A stretch of 64,000 bases of DNA from CAYZMS01 sp964479625 (GTDB lineage Bacteria; Bacteroidota; Bacteroidia; Chitinophagales; Saprospiraceae). The notes below the pieces were generated by a model. That model ran no database searches and was not told the DNA's origin. It worked only from the letters and a program-made list of their open reading frames with translations. Positions 54,001-64,000 of this stretch are shown in pieces. Location of the stretch: the NCBI GenBank assembly GCA_964479625.1, contig CAYZMS010000005.1:62001-126000 (forward strand), written 5' to 3'. The translations under genes and the position numbers were made by a program. Every line of letters starts with the position of its first letter. Within the stretch, counting starts at the first letter, position 1.

Positions 54001-57000
54001 GGTGCAGGCGTAACGGGCAACCAGTTCGACCCTACGGGTCTGTCCCCTGGCGATTACACCATTACCTACGAAGTGACGGTAGATGGCTGTACCGGTAGCG
54101 ACCAAACGACGATCACCATCAAGAACACGCCCACTGCCAATGCCGGCAGCTACGATCCGTTATGCGAGGATGGCAGTCCGATCAGTTTGTCGGGTAGTCC
54201 CTCGGGGGGCACCTTCAGCGGTGCAGGCGTAACGGGCAACCAGTTCGACCCTACGGGTCTGTCCCCTGGCGATTACACCATTACCTACGAAGTGACGGTA
54301 GATGGCTGTACCGATAGCGACCAAACAACCATCAAAATTAATGGTTTATCGGAAGTAAGCTTGGAGCCGATCGGCCCATTCTGCGAAGATGATGAAACGA
54401 GTTATGATCTTGTTGGTCTTTCTACAGGTGGATTCTTCACTGGAGAAGGGGTAAGCAATGGAAAATTCACGCCAACTGATGCTGGTGTTGATGATTGGGT
54501 CATTACCTATACCTACACCAATGGAGATGGCTGTACTAATACCACTGAGGTCACAGTAACAGTTAACGAAACTCCGACTATCGAAATCAGTGATATTGAA
54601 TGCTTCGAGGACCTATTAACCTACAGTTTTGTAATTAGCACCGAACCCGGGAATCTAGTAAGTTGTGAAGGGGCAGATATAGAGGAAAACCCGAACGGTA
54701 CCCTTACCTGTACCCTGCTGGCCGGAGAAGATGCTTTTGTTGTTGTTACCGATCCTCAGACCGGATGTACTGCTTCCATTTCTGTTACTGCGCCAAACTG
54801 CAATTGCCCTACCGTATCTCCTCCAACCAGTGGCGGTGATCAGGAGATCTGTGAAGGAGAAACGATCCAGCCTTTGACGGCCAGTGTGGGAGGGGGTTAT
54901 GTTATTGATTGGTATGCAAATTCAAGTGGTGGAACTCCCCTTCTGGAAGGGAGCGATGAATTTTTACCCACCGAAGAAGGCACCTACTATGCAGTTTCAA
55001 GGGATCCGGTTAACGGCTGCATAAGCAATGTCCGTAGGCCAGTTACCTTGACCATTAACCCCTTGCTTCAGATCACGGAGGTGGATAGGAACTGTTCAGA
55101 GGATGCTCAAAACTGGACCTTGCAATTTACTTCTGATGCGGATATTTCCGAATTAGCTGTATTCCCTTCGAATAGAGGGACTATAATCAGCCTTGGTGGA
55201 GGGCTTTTTGAAGTAGCGGATATCGACAAAGGCCAGGGCATACAAATTCAGGCTGCGTTTGAAGGTACCGGATGTGAAAATACATTAACCGTAGCTTCTC
55301 CTGTTTGCCCGGAAATTGTTGTGGAGGCCTTCTCGTATTGTGAGATGGATGCTCCTTATGTCGAATATACGGTAAGCGTAATTGGGTTTATTCCTACTAA
55401 TGACCTGACTATAGAGTGGACAGACCCCAACACGAATGCAGTATACGAAACCGAAATCGATGGCATTTACAACAGTGGATCACAAACCTTTAGTGGGGTG
55501 CTGTTGTGGCCTGGAGCAGAAGTTGACGGCCAAGGGCGGGGGATCAACTGGCCGGGTTGGAATTTCATCAATGGTCAATGGGTACCTGACCCAACGGATG
55601 GACGGCGCCAAGACCTTGACCTGGTTTTCTCTCTCAATCCTGATGAAACGGTAACAGTTAGTTATCCTCCTGGTGATCCGGATTGTTCACCAGATCCAAA
55701 CCTGGGAGAATTGGGCGATTACGTATGGGAGGACTCGGACGAAGATGGCGTACAGGATAACAATGAGCCTGGAGTTGAAGGGGTGAAGGTTTCTCTGTAC
55801 ACCTGCACGGGGAGTCTGGTTACTTTTACCACTACCGATGAGGAAGGAGCTTACTTATTCGAAAATCTGCAGGTAGGTGATGAGTACTATGTGGTTTTTG
55901 ATCTTTCCACGGCCAACTCGATCAATATACCGGAAGAATGGGAGTTTACCCGGCAAAACAGCAATACCGGAACGGAAGCAACCGATTCAGATGCGAATCC
56001 AAATGGGCGTACCGCCTGTATTACCATTACCGAAGCGCCTTATCTGGATCTGGATGCAGGTGTTTTCCTGAATAATTGCGGGGAAGCCCCGAAAAGTGAA
56101 GGGAATGTAGAGATCTGCGCGAATGAGCCCATACCTGCTTTGACGGCTGAGGTGAAAGAGGGTTTCGTCATTGATTGGTATACAGCTCCATCCGGAGGTA
56201 CCCTTCTGAGCTCTGCTTCGACTTCCTTTACACCTCCTGGGGAAGGCACCTACTATGCAGAAGCCCGCGATCCGATTAATGATTGTGTAAGTCCAAGTCG
56301 AACGCCAATAAGTCTGATTGTCAATCCATTACCTGAATTGACTGTTTCCGGCGATATTTCCATCTGTACAGGAGAAATGGTTACCCTGGAAGCTAATGGG
56401 GATGGGGATATCAATTGGGATACCGGCTCAACGGAAAATACCATCCAGGTCAGTCCGGAAAGAACCACTACTTATCAGGTCGCTCTAAGTGGGATGAATG
56501 GTTGTGTATCCACTGCTTCCGTTACCATTACCGTGCTTCCGGAACCTGAAGTTAACGCTGGGTTCGACCTGACGATTTGCCCGGGCGAGACCGTTACCCT
56601 TACAGCTTCGGGAGAAGGAACTTTCCTTTGGGACGGAATAACATCCGGTGAAAGCATCGTAGTCGCTCCAACTTTCAACAGGACCTACGAGGTGGAATTA
56701 ACCGATGCTAACCGATGTACGGCCACAGATCGGATAACGGTATTTGTAGAGAATCCCCCAACCTTAATCGAAGGAGACAAAATATGCGACTCTGATGGAG
56801 ATGGATACCGTGTGCAATTTACCTCAGGTGTGCCCCTTGAAGACATTCGTCTGGTCCCTGCTGGCCGTGGCACTATATCCGATCTGGGGAATGGGTTGTT
56901 TGAAATAAGTAATCTATCTGGTGGACTGGGAATCCGGATCAATATTACGGATTCAGGGACTGGCTGTTCAAATACTTTATTGGTATCCGCTCCGGAATGT

Positions 57001-60000
57001 GGTTGTGAAACCGAGGTTAGCCTTGATTTGCCGGAATCCGTTTGTATTGCGGATGATGCTTTTCTCCTGGAAGCGCAAACCATTGAACCTGGCCAATTGA
57101 CCTTTACCATTAATGGAGTAGAGTCCACTGTTTTTGACCCAGGCGCTCTGGGAATGGGGACCTATACTGTCGAAGTAGCATTTGAAGCAGATGCAGGTGG
57201 CTGTACCGATACCGACCAGGCTACGATCATCGTAGATGAAGGCTGTTTGGTTTTTCCGGAAATTACACATGAAAAAACCTTTACCGGGATTTCTAAAGAG
57301 GAGGAAATTTATACAGCTACCTATAGCATTCGGGTGATAAATAGCAGCCCTGTAGTTGGATTCTACAACTTGACGGATGAACCAGCCTTTGATGATGATC
57401 TGCTAATAACAGCTGCTTCCTTTGCGAGCCAGTTTGACCCTACTGTTAGTGGTGAGCTGGATGTGGAGTCCGGATCATGGGTATTGGTAAATGATCGCTC
57501 TATAGGGCCAGGTGAAGAACAGGAATATATACTTACCATTCAATTCCAGTTTGAGCTTTCAGATGGAGTGGGCAGTGAAAGCTATACTCCCTGCGGCGCC
57601 AATGGTGGGGAGCCACAGGCGGGAGAAGGCTTGTTTAATCGTTCCTTTCTGGATACGGATATGGATGGAATAGCCGATGAGATCAGCGAAGTTTGTGGAG
57701 ATATACCAGAAGAATTTATGGAAAATAACGAGTTGGGGGATTTCGTCTGGGAAGATACTGATGAAGATGGGGAACAGGATCCGGATGAAAGAGGAGTGGA
57801 CAGTGTTCAAATAAAGTTATTCCTGGTGGACCCCGGAACAACCTCCCTGCCTGAGTTGTACGCGGAAACCTATACGGATAGTACAGGAGTTTACTTATTC
57901 ACAGACCTTCCGGATGGTACCTATTGTGTTCTGGTTTGTCTGCCTGAGGAAGGCTATGAATTTACCCAACCTTTTGCGGTGGTGGATCCTGAATTGGACA
58001 GTGATATCGATCCGCTGACTGGAAAGTCCGAGAATGTTGATTTGAAAGGAGGGGCCTCAGACCGTAGTATTGATGCCGGTTTGATCCCAGAGGGAAGGGA
58101 AATTTGTGACCTGAGCGTAGCGCTGACAGAAGTGGTTGGTAATGACCAGGATACTCCAGACCTTTTAGATGATACCTTCACCTTTACTCTAATCGTAAAC
58201 GGAAAGGATACAACAGCTTCCTGGATGGCAAATGACCGCCTGAATACCATGGGTAATTACGGCGACCAGGTAACCTTTGGCCCATATCCAGCAGTTGTGG
58301 ATACCTTCTCCCTGCTTATTTCGGACAAGGGCGATGAGACCTGTACGCTGGAACTCCGCCTGGAGGTTCCCAGAAAACGTGACCTGCCGGAAGGCCCTGA
58401 GGTCAGTTGTCCCTTAAGCAATCATTATTGTCCAATTATAGAAGAGGATATTATGCTTTTCAGCACGGATCCCTTTGACTGTACGGCAACCATAACACTT
58501 CCTGTTCCCGACGTCAAAGTTTTCTGCTCCGTATCTGATCGCTTCGATCTGATGACCGAAGTATTGAAGATCGAGCAGGAGTTCGTGTTGGATTCGACCG
58601 GTCAAGTGGTGGACACCCTTGAAGTTACTGTGCTTATAGACACCTTCTTTTCGAAGGAGGAGCGAACTATTTCCAGTTTGGAAAAGGGTGACTACTACTT
58701 CCGGTATACCGTAACGGATCTTTGTGGAGCAGTAAGCGTTCAATCCTGCCGCTTCAGGGTAGCAGATCAGGAGGCACCCATAGCTATTTGCGCCGACCGT
58801 GCCAATATTTCCCTGGGTACCAGTGGGCTGGCAAGGGCCTACGTACGCCATATTGATTTTGGGAGTTATGATAATTGCGGGATCGAAAGCCTGGAAGTTC
58901 GTAGAATATTCGAAGGGATCGACCCGGTAAGTGGAGATAGTCTTAAGGCTCCGGTTTATTCGGAATGGGGCCCTTACGCTGAATTCTTCTGTACTGATGC
59001 CCCGGGTGAGATAGAAGTTCAATTACTGGTCACAGATTCTTCTGGAAATGAAAACCTCTGCTGGACCAAGGTGCTGATCGAGGATAAAATCGCTCCTGTT
59101 TGTATTGGGCTGGAAGATACCCTGGTATATTGCACCGACCTACCTGGTGATTTTGACCCATTCGAACCAGATACTCTGCAAGCTTATTTTGGACTGCCAC
59201 AGGTATATGATAATTGCGAGGCGGTCGCAATAGAGCTGAGGCCTGCAATCGAAGGGAATGAAGAGGGCGAATGCCTGATTATTCGAAGCTTCTTAGGGCA
59301 AGATCTTTCTGGAAACATAAGTCTGGATACTTTTTATCAGGTCGTTACCTTATCGGGCACCCTTAGGATTTGTGGAATATGTGAAGAGTTGGAGGAGTTC
59401 GTAGTATCTGGTGCCATTACGACCCCTATAGGCACTCCCGTCCCTGATGTGTCCATTCATGTGAATGGTCTCGATCCCTTAATTGGGCAGACCGATGGAG
59501 AAGGTCTTTACTATTTTGATCGGCTGATTTCTGGTTACGATTATACCCTTACACCTGAGTTGGATGATTACCATCGTGCAGGTGTAAATACCGCTGACCT
59601 TGTTCGAATTTATTATCATTTGCAAGGCTTGTTCGAATTCAATAACGGATACGAATACCTTGCCGCTGACGTGAATAATAGCCAGGATGTGACGATCCGG
59701 GACCTGATCGAGTTGAGAAAACTGATCCTTGGTGATTATACCGCTTTACCGGGAAGCCCAAGTTGGCGCTTCTTGTCTTCTGGGCAAAAATTATGGGATA
59801 AGCATTCCTGGCTTAGTGAGTTGGAGGAGTTTGTTAGTATCAACAACCTGGTGAGGAGCGATCAGCGCGTTGATTTTACCGCAGTAAAAGTTGGAGATGT
59901 AAACTTTTCCCTCACCCAGACAGACTTGCGAACAAGTGATAAATTAACTCTGGACGTCATTGATCAATACATTGAAGCAGGAGAAGAAACTGTAGTACGC

Positions 60001-60621
60001 ATTTCAGGCACGGACCTCTCTAATTGGGCTGCCTTTCAATTTACACTTAACTGGGACCAGGCAGCAGTTGAACTCATCGATGTAAAGGTCAAAGGAGATA
60101 TTGGAATGAAAGGTGTTGGATTGAGTTATTTATCTCAGGGTATGTTAACAGTGAGTTGGTTCCGTCCACTTTTGGATGCTGGAGAAGCTGCCCAAACGGA
60201 AATGGAATTAGTGGTACGGGCTAAAGTGCCAGGCCACCTGAGCGACTGGCTTCGATTATCTTCCCGTATTACGGAAGCCATCGCTTTTGACCAGCACCTT
60301 CAAGCAGGGGAGATCCTGCTGAATTTCAGGGACAGTGAAACATCAGGAGCGGAAAAGGTTCCCTTTGCTTTGAATCAAAATGTACCCAATCCCTTCCTTA
60401 ATGAAAGCTGGATCAGTTTCCAAATGCCAGAACAGGCAAAGGGGCGCCTTAGTATTTACAATGCCACCGGGGCTTTAATCTGGACCAAAGAGCAAATTTT
60501 TGAAGCTGGTTATAATGCGATTAGAATAGACCGTACAGTGCTGCTCGAAACGGGTGTGTATTTCTACACCGTGGAGGCCGGAACCTATAGAGCCACCAGG
60601 TCAATGGTGGTTCAGGAGTAG
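51086..60621 (+). CDS. Giant T9SS-secreted modular adhesin, interrupted by an assembly gap
   Basis: Probably one gene of at least 3191 codons. The 5' part reads from 51086 to the gap; the 3' part continues in another frame only because the 100-N placeholder has the wrong length. Order: hydrophobic N-terminus (SINSLIIGLLIGIIG), an unrecognised domain of about 150 residues, a GEVED module (YGDAPSAYGD to GEVEDYQL), Ig-like modules, a second copy of the unrecognised domain (52793-53264), then 219-bp repeats across the gap. After these come CHU_C/Ig-like modules, two SdrD_B-like modules (LGDYVWEDSDEDGVQD near 55710; LGDFVWEDTDEDGEQD near 57735), HYR-like modules (58760-59385), a dockerin-like segment (59570-59770), a cohesin-like domain (59940-60320) and a T9SS sorting domain (NQNVPNPFLNESWISF to the end). 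A surface adhesion or matrix role is inferred. Confidence 0.85.
53516..54327 (+). repeat. 219-bp tandem repeats (73 residues each) spanning the gap
   Basis: Three complete units follow the gap at 53671-53889, 53890-54108 and 54109-54327. They are identical except for one D/G codon change and one silent change near their ends. A partial unit of 55 aligned bases with one mismatch lies before the gap (53516-53570). Each unit codes for a beta-rich module with GSYDPLCEDGSPISLSG and GDYTITYEVTVDGCT. Near-identity at silent sites indicates recent amplification or gene conversion. Confidence 0.93.
53571..53670. other. Assembly gap of 100 N inside the repeat array
   Basis: Exactly 100 N, a standard scaffold placeholder. 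The flanking repeat phase implies 140+219n missing bases, where n is the number of collapsed units. Confidence 0.97.
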
Positions 60622-60635
60622 AAATGCTGAGTACA

Positions 60636-62432
60636 TCAATAGTTAACGGACCTTTTTTCTAACCATAAGCCCGCTGCCAGCAGTCTCCAAAATAAGGCGT
60701 AATGGCGGCGGGCTTTACTTTTTTTCAAATGGTCAAAAAAATGCAGGCCTTCCTTGGTCAACCAGGGTACAAGGTGGGGGCTTGCTCGTTGCCAAAGCTT
60801 CTGGACCTGGGAAGAAGATCGCTTCCCAAGCAACACCTGATCCATGTAATTTTCCCATGGAGTGGGGAACCCCTGTTTATCTCGTCTTTTGAGTACAGCT
60901 TGAGGAAGCCTTCCGGCCATGGCGTCCCTGAGTATACCCTTGGCCTGGCCATCGCCCAATAACGCACTGGCTGAAAAGGAAAGGCACAATTCTACCAATT
61001 CGTGATCGAGGAATGGAAACCGTGCTTCTACGGCATGTCGCATGCTGCTTCGGTCTGCGTAGTGTAAACGCGCCGGCAAACCCAGTCCTTTGATCATATG
61101 GGTCCTTACTGAACGCAAGGAATCTTTTTTTGGCGGTTTCCAAAGGTTTTCAGCTGGAGTTTGCAGGAAGGCAGAAGGAAGGGGGGCGGATCTTGAATAA
61201 AAGCGAAAGGTTCGAACTAGTCCCTCTTGGCTGAACTGGTTTCTCCAGTTCCATAGGGTTTTGAGAGCAAGAAAAGGGTTGGCCTGTATAGATTCTAGTA
61301 ATAGAAAGGGGAAAAATTGTTCGTACCCTCCCAAAATTTCATCTGCTCCTAATCCGTCGATCATTACTTTGTAGCCACAACTGGCTGCGTGCTGATACAG
61401 ATGGTTTTGAGCAAGGACGCTGAGACTGGGAATGGGCTCATCGTATTGCCCTACCATTGCGGATAATTCCTCCAAAAGCTGGCTGGTAGATAAGGGAATG
61501 AAATGCAGTTGACTTCCGGTAAAAGTGGCCACCTGAGCGGCCCAATGGCTCTCGTCAATAGCACTACCGGGGAAGGAAACAGAAAAAGCGGACAGATCCG
61601 TGTGAGTCTCCTTTAATAAGCTTACCAGGGTAGAGCTGTCAAGTCCACCTGACAGACAGCTTCCCAGGGGAACATCCGCCCGGCTTCTGATCTGAACGGC
61701 ATGAGTAAGGGATTGGAGCAGGGCCTCTTTGGGACTGCCTGGCCATTTGATTTTTGGTGGGGGCCAGTTATACCAGGAGATGATCTCCATTTTTTGGGTG
61801 GAAAGGGAATAGCCTAAATAATGACCGGGAGGCAGGCTACGAATATCTTCGTAAAGTGTTTCGTTCGTATGGTCATGCCGACCCCAGGCGAGCCATTCGA
61901 ACCATCGGGTCTCATTGAGCTTGCCCGTCCAGTTGGTCAGGGTTTCGAATTGTTGCAACTCGGAAGCAACCACAACGGAAGATGAATCTGCCCGGTAATA
62001 AAGGGGTTTAATCCCAAACCGGTCTCTAACCAAGTAAATTTCCTGTTGGCGTTCATCAAAAAGGACGAATGCAAATTGCCCGTTAAAGCGATGTAAACAA
62101 GCTGGCCCCCAGCAATCCCAGGCTGCCGGAATAACCGCTGTATCGGATTGGCTGGCGAAACGGTACCCCCGTTTCTGCAATTCCTTACGAATTTCCGGAA
62201 AATTATAGATCGCCCCGTTGTAAATCAGATGGAGGTGGTTCCAGTGGAAGGGTTGTGCACCTGCGGGCCCCGGATCGAAAATGGCCAAGCGATGGTGTCC
62301 CAGGTAGAGGTTTTCCTGGCTCCAGGTGCCAAAATCATCCGGCCCCCGATGGGCCGCAGCATTTGCAAGTACTCGGATTCGATCTGGGGGTGTTTTCCCC
62401 TTCTGGTCCAGGATTAAGGCCAGGGTACACAT
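60636..62432 (-). CDS. asnB: Asparagine synthase (glutamine-hydrolysing)
   Basis: A 598-residue two-domain enzyme that makes asparagine from aspartate, ATP and glutamine. The N-terminal nucleophile is Cys2 (MCTLALILD), with the GATase II block NAAAHRGPDDFG and IYNFPEIR. The synthetase domain has the pyrophosphate loop SCLSGGLDSSTLVSLL and the DGLGADEILGGYEQFF block. Length is in the range of the long AsnB form (about 550-650); some paralogues of this size work on cell-surface glycans rather than free aspartate. Its ATG directly abuts the TAA of the upstream lipoprotein gene (62433), so the two are translationally coupled. It converges with the adhesin gene, with 14 bases between stops. Confidence 0.92.
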   Translation of the reverse strand: MCTLALILDQKGKTPPDRIRVLANAAAHRGPDDFGTWSQENLYLGHHRLAIFDPGPAGAQPFHWNHLHLIYNGAIYNFPEIRKELQKRGYRFASQSDTAVIPAAWDCWGPACLHRFNGQFAFVLFDERQQEIYLVRDRFGIKPLYYRADSSSVVVASELQQFETLTNWTGKLNETRWFEWLAWGRHDHTNETLYEDIRSLPPGHYLGYSLSTQKMEIISWYNWPPPKIKWPGSPKEALLQSLTHAVQIRSRADVPLGSCLSGGLDSSTLVSLLKETHTDLSAFSVSFPGSAIDESHWAAQVATFTGSQLHFIPLSTSQLLEELSAMVGQYDEPIPSLSVLAQNHLYQHAASCGYKVMIDGLGADEILGGYEQFFPFLLLESIQANPFLALKTLWNWRNQFSQEGLVRTFRFYSRSAPLPSAFLQTPAENLWKPPKKDSLRSVRTHMIKGLGLPARLHYADRSSMRHAVEARFPFLDHELVELCLSFSASALLGDGQAKGILRDAMAGRLPQAVLKRRDKQGFPTPWENYMDQVLLGKRSSSQVQKLWQRASPHLVPWLTKEGLHFFDHLKKSKARRHYALFWRLLAAGLWLEKRSVNY

Positions 62433-63674
62433 TTAGTCGAAATAGAGGACCTGATAATCTCCCCCGGTTTCTTTCCATAGCAGAGCAGTACCCTCCTTAA
62501 AATTCTCCAGGGAAGGATATTGTAATACCTTATCCGGCCCCAAGTTGGCTACCGTTGAGGAACGGATGACCTTACCCGCCGGGGATACCTCAGCAAGTTG
62601 CAATTGTGCGCCCTCCGGAGCATCAGTAATCCAGCTAACCAAGGCATTCCCCTTTTTGTTGATTGCAATATCCGCCTTGCCCAGGGGAGTACCTCCAGGT
62701 AATCGGAAAGGAGGGGAAAAGCTGTCCCCCGCATTTTCTGAAAAGCACACTTCAATTCTCGGATCTTTATCGGATGCACTATACCAGGCCAGGGCAACCA
62801 GCTTGTCGCTTGCATCTAAAATGGGGCCTTCAGTAAGGTAATAAGTCAACTTCCAATGATCTGAATGAGGGAAATCAACTTTTTGCCAGCCAGAAGCCTT
62901 CCACCGCTTTAAACAGATCGGACGGGATTTATCGGGTAACCTATCGCGATAAACAAGCAAGGGACCTTTAGCAGTAAGGGTGAGGTCAAAAGGGCATAGT
63001 TCACTGATCAGGCTGTCTACAACAATACCTTCTGAAAAAGGCTCATTGCCTTGAGTAAGGGCAGACATCAGGTAAATGGAAGCCCCTTCCTTAGGGTAGA
63101 AACGGTCGGTACCCGGAACCCGAAACTTGGTGTCCCGTCCGTCCATCCAGAGTAATAGCATTTGCCCGTTTGGCAAGGCCAGAAAACGATTTAATCCAAA
63201 ATAGGCGGGAATACTTTTATCCGGATAGGGTGAATAAGGTTCGTTCCAACTTTCTCCATCAGGTGAAGAACTGATAAAAATATTGTGATCATAGGGGTTT
63301 CGACGGGAGCTACCCACCAACCAGGATGCATAAAAGGTTTTATTTGCGTCCGATCCTCTAGCCAGGCGGGGTGCATCGGCCCAACTTGCATACCATTCCC
63401 GGCCACCCTCGGCAATGGTTTTCGGAGCACTCCAGGAATTTTGTTCCCATTGGCTGAATTGAAATTGCCATCCACCGCCCGGGGTTGGGTTCAACCAGGA
63501 GGCGTACAACTTACCCTGGGGGTCGGTATTCAGGCGCATCCCTTCCGCACCCTCTGCAGCCGGAAGAGATAGGGGCGCTTTAAAACCTGGCTTAGGACTA
63601 CAAGAACTGAGCAGGCCAAGAACACCTGATAAACCGAGTATAATTTTTGCAAGGTTGCTGGAAGTTAACATCAC
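62433..63674 (-). CDS. Sialidase-fold (BNR/Asp-box) lipoprotein
   Basis: A 413-residue exported lipoprotein. The N-terminus (AKIILGLSGVLGLLSSC) is a lipoprotein signal with cysteine at about residue 25. The mature part is a beta-propeller of sialidase type: Asp-box-like turns SSSPDGESWNEP and SENAGDSFSPPF, and repeating strand patterns (LYASWLNPTPGGGW, TFYASWLVGSS, MLLLWMDGRD). The catalytic Arg triad and Tyr of true sialidases cannot be confirmed, so hydrolase activity is open. It is the first gene of a pair with asnB (TAA directly followed by ATG). A -7 box TATATTTG lies on the minus strand at 63705-63698, close to the start. Confidence 0.75.
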   Translation of the reverse strand: MMLTSSNLAKIILGLSGVLGLLSSCSPKPGFKAPLSLPAAEGAEGMRLNTDPQGKLYASWLNPTPGGGWQFQFSQWEQNSWSAPKTIAEGGREWYASWADAPRLARGSDANKTFYASWLVGSSRRNPYDHNIFISSSPDGESWNEPYSPYPDKSIPAYFGLNRFLALPNGQMLLLWMDGRDTKFRVPGTDRFYPKEGASIYLMSALTQGNEPFSEGIVVDSLISELCPFDLTLTAKGPLLVYRDRLPDKSRPICLKRWKASGWQKVDFPHSDHWKLTYYLTEGPILDASDKLVALAWYSASDKDPRIEVCFSENAGDSFSPPFRLPGGTPLGKADIAINKKGNALVSWITDAPEGAQLQLAEVSPAGKVIRSSTVANLGPDKVLQYPSLENFKEGTALLWKETGGDYQVLYFD

Positions 63675-63697
63675 TCAAACGTTTCCTGAATATTCGA

Positions 63698-63705
63698 CAA
63701 ATATA
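63698..63705 (-). promoter_or_regulatory. -7 box of the lipoprotein-asnB pair
   Basis: The minus strand reads TATATTTG, an exact TAnnTTTG match, 24-31 bases before the ATG. The same octamer serves the divergent dehydrogenase gene at 63873-63880. No TTG is seen at -33. Confidence 0.5.
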
Positions 63706-63848
63706 GTTGTAGTTTTTAGAAGCTCATGATTGGGAGTTGTTAAAATAGCGGCTTAGGTTTGAAGAATACGCTCCAGGCTAAGTGTCCTAACTTTTTCTTT
63801 CCCAGGCTGAAAGCCTTGCATTTCCTGATGAACAAATAAAGAGAATAC

Positions 63849-63880
63849 TTGCCAATTTGATAGTAATACTTTTATATTTG
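63849..63880 (+). promoter_or_regulatory. Promoter of the isocitrate/isopropylmalate dehydrogenase gene
   Basis: TTG at 63849-63851, a 21-base spacer and TATATTTG at 63873-63880 fit the Bacteroidota promoter consensus TTG-N17-23-TAnnTTTG. The ATG follows 27 bases later. This is the best complete promoter match in the window. Confidence 0.65.
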
Positions 63881-63907
63881 CAGGCAATTCAAACAAAACC
63901 AAATCAA

Positions 63908-64000
63908 ATGGCATTAAAAACTTCTTCTTACGTAGAGGCGATTCCCAATGGGAATGCTGAACCTCCCCGTGTAACGGTTGCTCCCGGTGATGGAATTGGT
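63908..64000 (+). CDS. Isocitrate/isopropylmalate dehydrogenase family, 5' end (partial)
   Basis: Only 31 codons are visible, from the ATG at 63908 to the window edge. They run MALKTSSYVEAIP and then PPRVTVAPGDGIG. The VTVAPGDGIG motif is the N-terminal signature of beta-decarboxylating dehydrogenases such as NADP-isocitrate dehydrogenase and 3-isopropylmalate dehydrogenase. The charged/polar N-terminal extension before the motif is more like isocitrate dehydrogenase; a citrate synthase gene lies elsewhere in this window but not adjacent. Subfamily cannot be settled from this length. It has a good promoter match just upstream. Confidence 0.7.
   Translation, partial: MALKTSSYVEAIPNGNAEPPRVTVAPGDGIG

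Noticed and set aside
53671..54327. Tandem repeats as a CRISPR array.
   Set aside because: The units are 219 bp, contiguous and in one coding frame, with no unique spacers.

Overview
The window looks like a draft chromosome segment from a member of the Bacteroidota, most likely class Saprospiria (Lewinella/Haliscomenobacter-like). The evidence is two secreted proteins with type IX secretion (T9SS) C-terminal sorting domains, GEVED and CHU_C-type Ig-like modules, a proline-rich TonB, a TonB-dependent receptor with a carboxypeptidase-regulatory-like N-terminus, and Bacteroidota-type -7 boxes (TAnnTTTG) ahead of several genes. The class assignment is an inference from memory of family distributions. 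I see no rRNA, tRNA, CRISPR array, prophage or intact insertion sequence. A 100-N scaffold gap lies at 53571-53670.

Layout. 1-1001: end of one GATase-like gene overlapped by a second. 1191-2159: fatty acid desaturase. 2372-6778: arginine operon argB-argD-argC-argJ, followed by an MFS nucleoside-type transporter. 8067-18784: MscS channel, secreted subtilase, aldo/keto reductase, M42 peptidase, polysaccharide flippase and a glycosidase. 18935-19250: decayed fragment of a DUF5916/CBM9-like gene, then a DUF3109 gene. 20136-30253: housekeeping genes (mitochondrial-type citrate synthase, gcvH, tonB, a TPR protein, rpmH, frr, a membrane Zn-peptidase, serS, rho). 30312-40775: two divergent gene sets around a 609-bp AT-rich region. 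The minus-strand set is Na+/solute symporter, exported alpha/beta hydrolase, SDR and a helical-repeat protein; the plus-strand set is TonB receptor, KAS III-like protein and acyl-CoA ligase. 41011-50422: M14 peptidase, a protease-propeller-barrel outer-membrane protein, ClpB and an M28 peptidase. 51086-60621: giant T9SS adhesin. 60636-63674: asparagine synthetase and a sialidase-fold lipoprotein. 63908-64000: start of an isocitrate/isopropylmalate dehydrogenase.

Points of most interest. (1) The frame change across the N gap in the adhesin is explained by a placeholder gap: the 219-bp repeats predict a true gap of 140+219n bases, which restores one reading frame of at least 3191 codons. (2) The KAS III-like protein keeps its cysteine but lacks both the His and the Asn of the usual catalytic triad, and is coupled to an acyl-CoA ligase inside what could be an uncharacterised ester/carboxylate utilisation locus. 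(3) One predicted outer-membrane protein combines a gluzincin protease, a TolB-like propeller and a C-terminal beta-barrel. (4) The palindrome TTCGAA occurs about 75 times by eye, against roughly 17 expected.
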